Made by a program: the position numbers and the translations under genes. This document shows positions 57,225 to 64,000 of a stretch of DNA of 64,000 bases, one piece after another (the first letter of the stretch is position 1; every line of letters starts with the position of its first letter). This DNA is from Mucilaginibacter dorajii. GTDB taxonomy: Bacteria; Bacteroidota; Bacteroidia; Sphingobacteriales; Sphingobacteriaceae. A model generated the notes under the pieces. The model did not search any database. It was given only the letters and a program-made list of their open reading frames with translations, and was not told the origin of the DNA. The stretch spans positions 372,001-436,000 of the forward strand of contig NZ_JANTYS010000002.1 in the NCBI RefSeq assembly GCF_024808255.1, read 5' to 3'.

Positions 57225-57557
57225 TTAAACGTTGGGCGGCGGTGTAGGGACTACCGGGTGGTAAAGCTGTATGAGTAAGCTATGTTCCTGGTTATGGAGT
57301 ACTTTACTTTCGGTAATGAAAGTTATAAACTCTATGCTGTGAAAATAATACTCGTCAAAAACCTTTTTTTCCTTAAAAGTATCCTTATCAGGCATATCTT
57401 TTTCAGATTTTGTTTCCTGCTCCAATTGCAGAATAACTGCCCTTACGGCCTTGCTATCGAGCACTAAAAACGCGGGCGCAAGTGATATGGCCATCTTTAT
57501 CATAAAGACCCCCATAAACATTGCTACTATCAGCGTTTTAAAATTCCTCGACTTCAT
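57225..57557 (-). CDS. Small exported protein (unknown)
   Basis: About 110 residues from the ATG at 57557 (an upstream ATG at 57575 is in frame). A signal or anchor segment (LIVAMFMGVFMIKMAISLAP) precedes a charged, mostly helical region (LEQETKSEKDMPDKDTFKEK) and a C-terminal HHPVVPTPPP-like tail. It lies 77 bases before the SulP gene on the same strand and may be cotranscribed with it. No family is recognised. Confidence 0.55.
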   Translation of the reverse strand: MKSRNFKTLIVAMFMGVFMIKMAISLAPAFLVLDSKAVRAVILQLEQETKSEKDMPDKDTFKEKKVFDEYYFHSIEFITFITESKVLHNQEHSLLIQLYHPVVPTPPPNV

Positions 57558-57664
57558 TGATACAAATATAATCAAAAAACCGTCTTTTAAAGCGGTCGCC
57601 AGCAGTTTTGCAGCTATCTTACAATTTAATTACTATTTTTAACAAGTTACAAACAACCTGAATT

Positions 57665-59206
57665 GTGGATAAAAAGCTTGGAGTATTAAGGCAAAAACGC
57701 CAAAAGGCATTTGAAGGCGGCGGCACGGTACGTATTGAAAGTCAGCATAAAAAAGGCAAATTAACAGCACGGGAAAGGCTCCATTTTTTATTGGATGATG
57801 GCTCGTTCCAGGAAATTGGAATGCTGGTAGCCCACCGGTCAACCGATTTTGGTATGGAGAAAGAAAAATATCCCGGCGATGGTGTTGTAACCGGTTATGG
57901 AACAATAAATGGTAGGTTAGTGTATGTCTTTTCGCAGGATTTTACCGTATTCGGTGGATCATTGTCTGAAACCCATGCCGAAAAGATCTGCAAGATCATG
58001 GATTTGGCCATCAAAAATGGCGCTCCGGTGGTGGGTTTAAATGATTCTGGTGGTGCACGCATCCAGGAAGGGGTGGTTTCCTTGGGCGGTTATGCCGATA
58101 TTTTTTACCGCAATACGATGGCATCCGGTGTAGTGCCACAAATTTCGGCCATTATGGGCCCCTGCGCGGGTGGCGCTGTGTATTCGCCTGCCATTACCGA
58201 TTTTATTTTAATGGTTGAGCATACCTCCTACATGTTTGTAACCGGGCCAAACGTGGTAAAAACGGTTACACATGAAGTGGTAACATCCGAAGAACTGGGC
58301 GGGGCAAACACCCATGCCACCAAATCGGGCGTTACGCATTTTGCCTGCGCCAATGAAATAGCCGCGATACAAAACATCAAAGCCCTGTTAAGCTACATGC
58401 CGCAAAATTGCGAAGACAGGGCACCGGCACTACCTTATGATGTACAGAACGAACTCCGTTCCGAACTCAATACCATACTTCCGGAGATCTCTTCAACACC
58501 TTACGATATCCGCGAGGTTATTGATCATGTAATTGATGTGGGTTCCTTCCTGGAAGTACATAAAGATTTCGCCGAAAACATTGTTGTGGGCTTTGCCAGG
58601 CTTGCCGGTCGCAGCATTGGGATAGTGGCTAACCAGCCCGCGTTCCTTGCCGGCGTGTTGGATATCAACAGTTCTACCAAAGCAGCAAGGTTCGTCCGCT
58701 TTTGCGATAGCTTTAATATCCCACTGCTGGTTTTTGAAGATGTCCCTGGTTTTTTGCCTGGCACGGATCAGGAATGGAATGCCATTATCACTAACGGTGC
58801 AAAACTACTCTATGCGTTTTGTGAGGCTACCGTACCACGCGTTACCGTAATTACCCGTAAAGCCTATGGTGGCGCCTATGATGTAATGAACTCCAAACAC
58901 ATTGGTGCCGATATGAATTATGCATGGCCATCGGCAGAAATTGCGGTGATGGGTGCCAAAGGAGCAGCCGAGATCATTTTTAAACGCGAGATCAGCACGG
59001 CCGAAGACAAGGAAGCCAAGTGGAAAGAAAAAGAGCAATTATACTCAGATACCTTTGCCAACCCTTACCGGGCCGCGGAACGAGGCTTTATTGACGAGGT
59101 GATTGAACCCGCCGAAACCCGCATCAAACTTATTCATGCCTTTGAAATGCTGGAAAATAAAGTAGTGAATAACCCAAGGAAAAAGCACGGAAATATTCCA
59201 TTGTAG
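57665..59206 (+). CDS. Acyl-CoA (propionyl-CoA type) carboxylase beta subunit
   Basis: A 513-residue carboxyltransferase. GTG at 57665 is the only usable start, since a TGA lies two codons before it. Features are [40 protein letters not shown] near 125, [14 protein letters not shown] near 160 and the C-terminal [20 protein letters not shown] near 395. The enzyme transfers a carboxyl from biotin to propionyl- or acetyl-CoA, or forms part of a methylmalonyl-CoA decarboxylase. No biotin or alpha subunit is seen nearby. Confidence 0.92.
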   Translation: MDKKLGVLRQKRQKAFEGGGTVRIESQHKKGKLTARERLHFLLDDGSFQEIGMLVAHRSTDFGMEKEKYPGDGVVTGYGTINGRLVYVFSQDFTVFGGSLSETHAEKICKIMDLAIKNGAPVVGLNDSGGARIQEGVVSLGGYADIFYRNTMASGVVPQISAIMGPCAGGAVYSPAITDFILMVEHTSYMFVTGPNVVKTVTHEVVTSEELGGANTHATKSGVTHFACANEIAAIQNIKALLSYMPQNCEDRAPALPYDVQNELRSELNTILPEISSTPYDIREVIDHVIDVGSFLEVHKDFAENIVVGFARLAGRSIGIVANQPAFLAGVLDINSSTKAARFVRFCDSFNIPLLVFEDVPGFLPGTDQEWNAIITNGAKLLYAFCEATVPRVTVITRKAYGGAYDVMNSKHIGADMNYAWPSAEIAVMGAKGAAEIIFKREISTAEDKEAKWKEKEQLYSDTFANPYRAAERGFIDEVIEPAETRIKLIHAFEMLENKVVNNPRKKHGNIPL

Positions 59207-59280
59207 TTAATACCAATATTTTAGCAATTGCGCATTAAACCATTTTAAAAACAGACGTCTAACCAATAAAACCTAAAACA

Positions 59281-59763
59281 ATGCGCAAACTTTTCCTGAT
59301 TTTTGTTTTAACAGCCACCTATGGTATAGGTAATGCTAAGCCAATACATCATTCCCCTGTTTTTAACGAGGTAAACGTACCGCTGGCTATAAATGATGAC
59401 AATGTAAATGCGATTTACAATAACGCCGGGGTTTTAGTAGCATGGATAAACGGGGATATTATTTATGATAGCACCGGCAGAGATGCGATAGCCTTTATTG
59501 ACAATCAAAAAGTTATCTCCTTTAGCAACGATGGTAAATACTTAGGAAGATTTCACAACGGCTTTTTTCGCGATAAAGTTGGTAATGCCGTTGCATGGAT
59601 AAAAGGCGCCACCGGCGGACCAATAACCCCTATTCCTTTAGAAAGGATTACACCTGTATTTATGCCGGTTGTGAAGCCTATTACCCCTGTTTTATTGCCG
59701 ATGGTAGACCCTATAGAGAGTTTAGGATGGTCGGTGGTAAATTGGGGCGAGTTTGTAAAGTAG
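59281..59763 (+). CDS. Secreted repeat protein, 4-fold beta-flower-like
   Basis: A 160-residue protein with a signal peptide (LFLIFVLTATYGIGNAK). Repeats of a GVLVAWINGD / GDAIAFIDNQ / GNAVAWIKGA type occur at residues about 50-110, with FHNGFFRDK near 100. The pattern resembles the 4-fold beta-flower domain of small Bacteroidota secreted proteins. A proline-rich C-terminal part (ITPVLLPMVDPIESL) follows. It is not a known enzyme; its function is unknown. Confidence 0.55.
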   Translation: MRKLFLIFVLTATYGIGNAKPIHHSPVFNEVNVPLAINDDNVNAIYNNAGVLVAWINGDIIYDSTGRDAIAFIDNQKVISFSNDGKYLGRFHNGFFRDKVGNAVAWIKGATGGPITPIPLERITPVFMPVVKPITPVLLPMVDPIESLGWSVVNWGEFVK

Positions 59764-59831
59764 CTACATCACGATAAAAACTTTTCGGCCCTCAAAAAAC
59801 CTTTTACCTTTGGCCCTTCAGTTTTTAACCT

Positions 59832-60239
59832 ATGATTAGTATCGAACAAATCCGTCCCGAACTTACCTGGAAGCTGCGGCAACAGGTGCTTTACCCGGCA
59901 CAAACGGTGCGTGAAATGGGAATGGATGAAGATTATGACGGTCTCCATTTTGCCGCCTTCAAAGACAATTATATTGTGGGTGTGGTTTCCCTTTTTCAAC
60001 GTGGTGATGATTTTCAGTTTCGCAAATTCGCGATAGATGAATCGGTACAAGGCTTGGGAATTGGCCGGCAATTACTTGATTATATTACCCGGTTTACCGT
60101 TATAAACGGAGGCAAACGCATCTGGTGCAATGCCCGGGTATCAGCACTTGGTTTTTACCAAAAATCGGGCTTTACCAATACAGGACAGGCATTTTCAAGG
60201 GGAGGTTTTGATTACGAAATATTGGAGAAAAGGCTTTAA
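59832..60239 (+). CDS. GNAT-family N-acetyltransferase
   Basis: A 135-residue acetyltransferase. The acetyl-CoA loop is in VQGLGIGRQLLDYIT near residues 75-90 (QGxGxG/A), preceded by FRKFAIDE and followed by RIWCNARVSALGFYQKSGFT near 100. This type matches YybD/ElaA-like relatives. Its substrate is unknown. It stands alone. Confidence 0.85.
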   Translation: MISIEQIRPELTWKLRQQVLYPAQTVREMGMDEDYDGLHFAAFKDNYIVGVVSLFQRGDDFQFRKFAIDESVQGLGIGRQLLDYITRFTVINGGKRIWCNARVSALGFYQKSGFTNTGQAFSRGGFDYEILEKRL

Positions 60240-60255
60240 ATGTGCAGATTTTTTG

Positions 60256-60436
60256 TCTGAACCACGATTTATGGGATTAAGAGATTTACAGGATTTTTAT
60301 TGTCTGAATCAGAATTTTCAGAATTGATAAATTAACAGAATTAAAAAACGATCTGCTTAATTGCAATCTAAATTATCGTATTTGTCCCTTTTTTCAAATC
60401 CTGGCAATCCTTTAATCCAACGAATCGTGGTTCAGA
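60256..60436. repeat. Interspersed inverted repeat (TCTGAACCACGATT type)
   Basis: TCTGAACCACGATTTATGGG... and its counterpart ...AACGAATCGTGGTTCAGA match over 40 bases with mismatches; the interior repeats TCTGAATCAGAATT. It is noncoding, fills the gap between the GNAT gene and the DUF6340 gene and is part of a repeat family often seen in Bacteroidota intergenic DNA. Confidence 0.6.
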
Positions 60437-60525
60437 AAAAATCATTTTCAAATCTTCAAATTTCCAAATCCTCAAATAATTCTTTCATCTGCACATCTAA
60501 AATCCGCGCATCTGCACATCTACCC

Positions 60526-61443
60526 TTATTCTTTCATCAAATCAACAATCAGCGCGTTGGCAAAATCGTTGCGGTTTTTATCGTTTGATATCTTGGCGGT
60601 TTTAAGGGCTTCTTCAATATCGCCCTGGGCCTCATACACTACAGCCAGGTTATAGGCAGCTTTACTGGCTAATTTTTTATCAGGTCCATCAATTAATGGG
60701 TTCAGGATATTGAAGGCCAAATCAAATTTACCTGCCTTTATGTGGGCCACGCTTGATTCTAACATATCACCCCCTCCATAAAGCGGGCGGTCATTGGTTA
60801 TCGAGTAAGGCAAATAATCTTTAAAAGCATCCAGGGTAGCATCTGCTGTGGCCCTGCTTAACGCGGGTATGCTGCTGCGGTACGTAGGCCGGTAAAACAG
60901 GGAAGAAAAACCGCCGTTATACGCCTCATCCTGCGGCACCTCGGCCATACCATTTAGTTTTTTCGAATAAATACCATTGCTTTCATACAAGGCAAAACGG
61001 GTTTTAACCTTGGTGGCATAGTATGTATAGGCCATGCCCTGGTTATAACTGGTTTCGGTGTAAACACCAGCGCTTACATCATTTAACACCAATACATAAT
61101 TTGCCTTATACTTTTTTGCTAAAAACTTAACAGAATCGTCATTTGGCAGATAAGTTACCGAGTCGACCAGGTTAATGATACCCACCCTTGGCAAAAATTT
61201 TAACTGATTAGCCGCCGTGGTCAAAGCGGTAACACCCATCTTTTTCAAAACATTTACCCGTCTTGGATCTTTAACCTTGGATAAGGTGTCGGCGTTAAAC
61301 TTGTTAACCACTACAATGGTTGAAGTATCCAAACTAAAACCCGTTTTAGGGCCGTAGTTAACCGGTACAGTTACGTATTGTACAACATCGCATGATGTTA
61401 AGCAGGCAATTACAGGGATAAAAAAAAGAAAGAACCGCTTCAC
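60526..61443 (-). CDS. DUF6340 family lipoprotein with TPR-like tail
   Basis: About 305 residues from a GTG at 61443, chosen because it gives a clean lipoprotein signal (FLFFIPVIACLTSC, Cys near 18); the longer frame to 61530 adds a second hydrophobic stretch. The body has FLPRVGIINLVDSVTYLPND and the YKANYVLVLNDVSAGV segment, then a C-terminal TPR-like region (KAAYNLAVVYEAQGDIEEAL). DUF6340 is known from Bacteroidota lipoproteins of unknown role. It lies divergent from the M42 peptidase gene. Confidence 0.75.
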   Translation of the reverse strand: MKRFFLFFIPVIACLTSCDVVQYVTVPVNYGPKTGFSLDTSTIVVVNKFNADTLSKVKDPRRVNVLKKMGVTALTTAANQLKFLPRVGIINLVDSVTYLPNDDSVKFLAKKYKANYVLVLNDVSAGVYTETSYNQGMAYTYYATKVKTRFALYESNGIYSKKLNGMAEVPQDEAYNGGFSSLFYRPTYRSSIPALSRATADATLDAFKDYLPYSITNDRPLYGGGDMLESSVAHIKAGKFDLAFNILNPLIDGPDKKLASKAAYNLAVVYEAQGDIEEALKTAKISNDKNRNDFANALIVDLMKE

Positions 61444-61669
61444 GATTTGATAAGAATTAAATAACAAAACCAAAATTATAGTAAATAACCCACATTTACA
61501 GATTACTGTAAAACATACATTTAATGACAAAAAATTAATGAAAAGGTTTAATTGCTTGCATAATTAAAAAAAACATCAAATTACCTTACTTGAATATTAA
61601 ATTAATAATAAAAACACACATTTGTTTCAAATATGGCAAGTTATTTCAATGTCATTTCCACGGGTTTAC

Positions 61670-61677
61670 TATATTTG
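61670..61677 (+). promoter_or_regulatory. -7 promoter box TATATTTG of the M42 peptidase gene
   Basis: TATATTTG fits TAnnTTTG and lies 35 bases before the ATG at 61712. It is a good match and supports that start. Confidence 0.5.
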
Positions 61678-61711
61678 CTTTATTACATACTCATAGGTTA
61701 CTAAAAATAAC

Positions 61712-62827
61712 ATGGCTAAAAAAAAATCTGATGCCTCACCGCATATTTCAATTGTAAACGAAACCTCGCTATCTTTTTTAGAAAAATATATCAATAACGC
61801 TTCGCCTACCGGTTTTGAATGGAAAGGCCAGGAACTATGGTTAGATTATTTAAAGCCTTACATTGATACCCATTATGTAGATAACTATGGCACTGCTGTA
61901 GGCATCATCAACCCAAAGGCCGATTATAAGGTAGTTATTGAGGCTCATGCCGATGAAATTTCGTGGTTTGTAAATTACATTACCAGCGATGGTTTGATAT
62001 ATGTGATCCGCAATGGTGGTTCTGATCACCAGATAGCGCCTTCAAAAAGAGTAAACATCCATACCGATAATGGCATTGTAAAAGCAGTTTTTGGCTGGCC
62101 TGCAATCCACACCCGTTTAGGCGGCGAAAAGGAAGAAGCCCCAACCCTTAAAAACATCTTTTTAGATTGCGGCTGTACTTCAAAAGAAGAAGTAGAAAAA
62201 TTAGGCATCCATGTAGGTTGTGTTATTACCTATGAAGATGAATTCATGATCCTTAACGACCGTTATTATGTTGGTCGTGCGCTGGATAACCGTGCAGGTG
62301 GTTTCATGATTGCCGAAGTTGCCCGTTTATTAAAAGAAAACAACATTAAACTACCCTTTGGCTTATACATTGTAAACGCCGTGCAGGAAGAGATTGGCTT
62401 ACGTGGTGCCGAAATGATAGCCCACAAAATAAAACCAAACGTGGCCATTGTTACCGATGTTACCCATGATACCCAAACGCCAATGATCAATAAAATCGTC
62501 CAGGGCGATTTGGCTTGTGGTCGCGGTCCTGTTGTATCATACGCGCCTGCGGTGCAAAACAACCTGAACAAACTATTGATAGAGACTGCCCAGAAAGCCG
62601 AAATTCCTTTCCAACGCCAGGCTTCGTCACGTTCAACAGGTACCGATACCGACGCCTTTGCATATTCAAATGATGGTGTACCATCGGCATTGATCTCATT
62701 GCCGTTGCGTTATATGCATACTACTGTCGAAATGATCCACAAAAACGATGTTGATAACGTGATCCGTTTAATTTATGAAACCTTGCTAAACATTAAAGCA
62801 GGTCAGGATTTCAGATATATCAAATAA
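61712..62827 (+). CDS. M42-family metallo-aminopeptidase
   Basis: A 371-residue protein of the M42 (FrvX/glutamyl aminopeptidase) family. Metal-binding motifs are EAHADEISWFVNYI near residues 84-88, VGRALDNRAGGFMIAE near 190-194 and NAVQEEIGLRGAEM near 225-227. Later motifs are IVTDVTHDTQTPM near 250 and PLRYMHTTVEMIHKND near 330. It removes residues from peptide N-termini with two Zn or Co ions, forming large cytosolic oligomers in known relatives. It is followed by a nucleotidyltransferase gene after 80 bases. Confidence 0.9.
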   Translation: MAKKKSDASPHISIVNETSLSFLEKYINNASPTGFEWKGQELWLDYLKPYIDTHYVDNYGTAVGIINPKADYKVVIEAHADEISWFVNYITSDGLIYVIRNGGSDHQIAPSKRVNIHTDNGIVKAVFGWPAIHTRLGGEKEEAPTLKNIFLDCGCTSKEEVEKLGIHVGCVITYEDEFMILNDRYYVGRALDNRAGGFMIAEVARLLKENNIKLPFGLYIVNAVQEEIGLRGAEMIAHKIKPNVAIVTDVTHDTQTPMINKIVQGDLACGRGPVVSYAPAVQNNLNKLLIETAQKAEIPFQRQASSRSTGTDTDAFAYSNDGVPSALISLPLRYMHTTVEMIHKNDVDNVIRLIYETLLNIKAGQDFRYIK

Positions 62828-62907
62828 AAATATTAAAACAATTTTCCCCCTAAACACTTATTCACCATTATCAAAAACAATATTAGATAAATACCCCACA
62901 CATACTT

Positions 62908-63810
62908 ATGAAACCAACACTTTTAATTTTGGCCGCCGGTATGGCCAGTCGTTATGGCAGCATGAAACAAGTTGACGGCTTTGGCCCCAATGGCGAAACT
63001 ATTATTGATTACTCTATATACGATGCTATAAAAGCAGGTTTTGGTAAAGTAAGCTTCATTATCCGCGAAGAATTTGCTGATAACTTTAAAGCCATATTTG
63101 AACCAAAACTAAAGGGACGTATTGAAACCGACTACGTTTTTCAGAGCTTTGATCTTAAACCCTTCGGTATTGATAAAACCATTGAACGCGCTAAACCATG
63201 GGGTACTGCCCACGCGGTACTTGCAGCCCGTAACCAAATCAATGAACCATTTTGCGTGATCAATGCCGATGATTTTTATGGTTATGATTCATTTGAAAAA
63301 ATGGCCAGATTTTTAACCAGCGAAATTACAGATGATACTTATTCATTGGTAGGCTACCAGATTGACCGTACGTTGTCTGATTACGGCTCGGTATCGCGCG
63401 GTGTTTGTAAAGTGAACGACGAAGGTAACATGGTAGAGATCAACGAGCGGACCGAAGTTTATTTTAAAGAAGACGGCAGCGTAGCCTATAAGGATGCAAC
63501 AGGCGAACATCCATTGCCAAGCGACACCCGTGTATCAATGAACTTCTGGGGGTTTACTCCCGCTGTTTTCAAACAAAGCGAAGACATGTTCAGGAAATTT
63601 GTTGACGCTAATGAAAACAACCCTAAATCGGAATTTTTTATTCCTTTGGTTGCCGATGGGTTGATCAAAACGGGCGTTGCTTCATTCAAGGTTATCCCAA
63701 CCGGCTCAAAATGGTTTGGCGTAACTTATAAAGAAGATAAGCCTATTGTACAAAAAAGTATTTCGGCATTGGTTGAAAACGGAACTTATCCGTCTAATCT
63801 TTGGGATTAG
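62908..63810 (+). CDS. Sugar-phosphate nucleotidyltransferase family protein
   Basis: A 300-residue NTP-transferase. The signature loop LLILAAGMASRYGSMKQVDG is at residues 5-24 with the GMASRYG motif, and the metal-binding Asp is in VINADDFYGYDSFEKMARFL near 130. A beta-stranded C-terminal half follows (STRVSMNFWGFTPAVFKQ near 208). Members couple an NTP to a sugar-1-phosphate; the specific sugar is not evident and cell-wall or capsule sugars are possible. It is the last gene of the window. Confidence 0.88.
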   Translation: MKPTLLILAAGMASRYGSMKQVDGFGPNGETIIDYSIYDAIKAGFGKVSFIIREEFADNFKAIFEPKLKGRIETDYVFQSFDLKPFGIDKTIERAKPWGTAHAVLAARNQINEPFCVINADDFYGYDSFEKMARFLTSEITDDTYSLVGYQIDRTLSDYGSVSRGVCKVNDEGNMVEINERTEVYFKEDGSVAYKDATGEHPLPSDTRVSMNFWGFTPAVFKQSEDMFRKFVDANENNPKSEFFIPLVADGLIKTGVASFKVIPTGSKWFGVTYKEDKPIVQKSISALVENGTYPSNLWD

Positions 63811-63826
63811 GGCCAATCACAAAACA

Positions 63827-63873
63827 GGCCATTGCGAGTTGTAAAATCCGCGGACTTTGAAGGGGAAAATGAC
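63827..63873. repeat. Repeat segment shared with 28744-28790 (inverted)
   Basis: GGCCATTGCGAGTTGTAAAA and the following bases to TTTTCC..GAC match the complement of 28744-28790 at about 80 percent by eye. It is a short interspersed element, noncoding. Confidence 0.5.
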
Positions 63874-63894
63874 GTAAAAACTGTCCTCTCCGCC

Positions 63895-63985
63895 CTGTCA
63901 TTCTGAGGAACGAAGAATCTATTCGTGAACATACAGAGCGAACGAGCATGGTGTAGAATAGATCCTTCGTTCCTCAGGATGACAG
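63895..63985. repeat. Interspersed hairpin repeat (CTGTCATTCTGAGGAACGAAG type)
   Basis: CTGTCATTCTGAGGAACGAA... and its complement match at 28 of 30 bases with a 31-base loop. The right edge is close to the window end, so nothing beyond is visible. Being near the end of the nucleotidyltransferase gene it may help end its transcript. Confidence 0.65.
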
Positions 63986-64000
63986 TCGTTTTAAAACACG

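Overview
The window looks like a chromosomal segment of a Bacteroidota bacterium of the Sphingobacteriaceae type, most like Mucilaginibacter or Pedobacter. This is judged from the gene families alone: TonB-dependent receptors with carboxypeptidase-like N-terminal domains, a T9SS sorting domain, a GLPGLI protein, LytS/LytTR regulators, DUF6340 and DUF5519 proteins. It also fits the Bacteroidota -7 promoter motif TAnnTTTG upstream of several genes and the general lack of Shine-Dalgarno sequences. No rRNA or ribosomal protein gene is present, so the genus is an inference.

Layout. 0-5.8 kb: the start of an AraC regulator, a serine hydrolase, gene debris (a broken GIY-YIG gene and two related peptide relics), a large SF1 helicase with a DUF2726 nuclease-like end, and tRNA-Ser(UGA). 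5.9-12.3 kb: a secreted GH27-like glycosidase and a macroglobulin-like surface protein, separated by an AraC C-terminal relic. 12.4-17.8 kb: a relic of hupE, then a tight DUF3500 lipoprotein / HupE-UreJ / TonB receptor operon. 17.9-22.9 kb: azoR with a divergent HxlR regulator, a MITE-like element, a metallo-beta-lactamase-fold hydrolase, a porin, and an acyl-carrier-like protein overlapping a beta-barrel gene. 23-28.5 kb: an eight-unit, partly decayed redox operon (two aldo/keto reductases, cupin, NTF2-like proteins, NAD-binding reductase, broken SDR and broken alcohol dehydrogenase), with an AraC regulator facing away from it. 28.8-34.5 kb: a LytS/LytTR two-component pair and a GLPGLI/TonB receptor pair. 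34.7-38.2 kb: a DJ-1 / small protein / tyrosinase / DUF2182 operon. 39.1-45 kb: a repeat-rich zone holding a SPFH/GntR pair and an AT-rich three-gene cassette (unknown protein, XRE-ImmA metallopeptidase, Shedu-like DUF4263 nuclease). 45.2-51 kb: an HxlR-controlled SDR/NTF2 pair, a Crp-like regulator with an MFS pump, and small SRPBCC and DUF5519 genes. 51.3-57.6 kb: pruA, then two beta-carbonic anhydrases, a DUF1275 protein and a SulP transporter. 57.6-64 kb: an acyl-CoA carboxylase beta subunit, a secreted repeat protein, a GNAT enzyme, a DUF6340 lipoprotein, an M42 peptidase and a sugar nucleotidyltransferase.

The best candidates for undescribed systems are: (1) the 41.7-44.2 kb cassette, read as possible phage or plasmid defence; (2) the DUF3500-HupE-TonB receptor operon, read as possible outer-to-inner-membrane metal uptake; (3) the tyrosinase operon, where the DUF2182 and 137-residue proteins may serve copper loading or maturation; and (4) the stand-alone helicase-DUF2726 gene beside tRNA-Ser. 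All functions are inferred from sequence patterns read by eye; no database search was run.

Short hairpin-forming interspersed repeats are abundant in the intergenic spaces, and several families recur within the window. The zone from 39 to 46.9 kb is especially dense in them.
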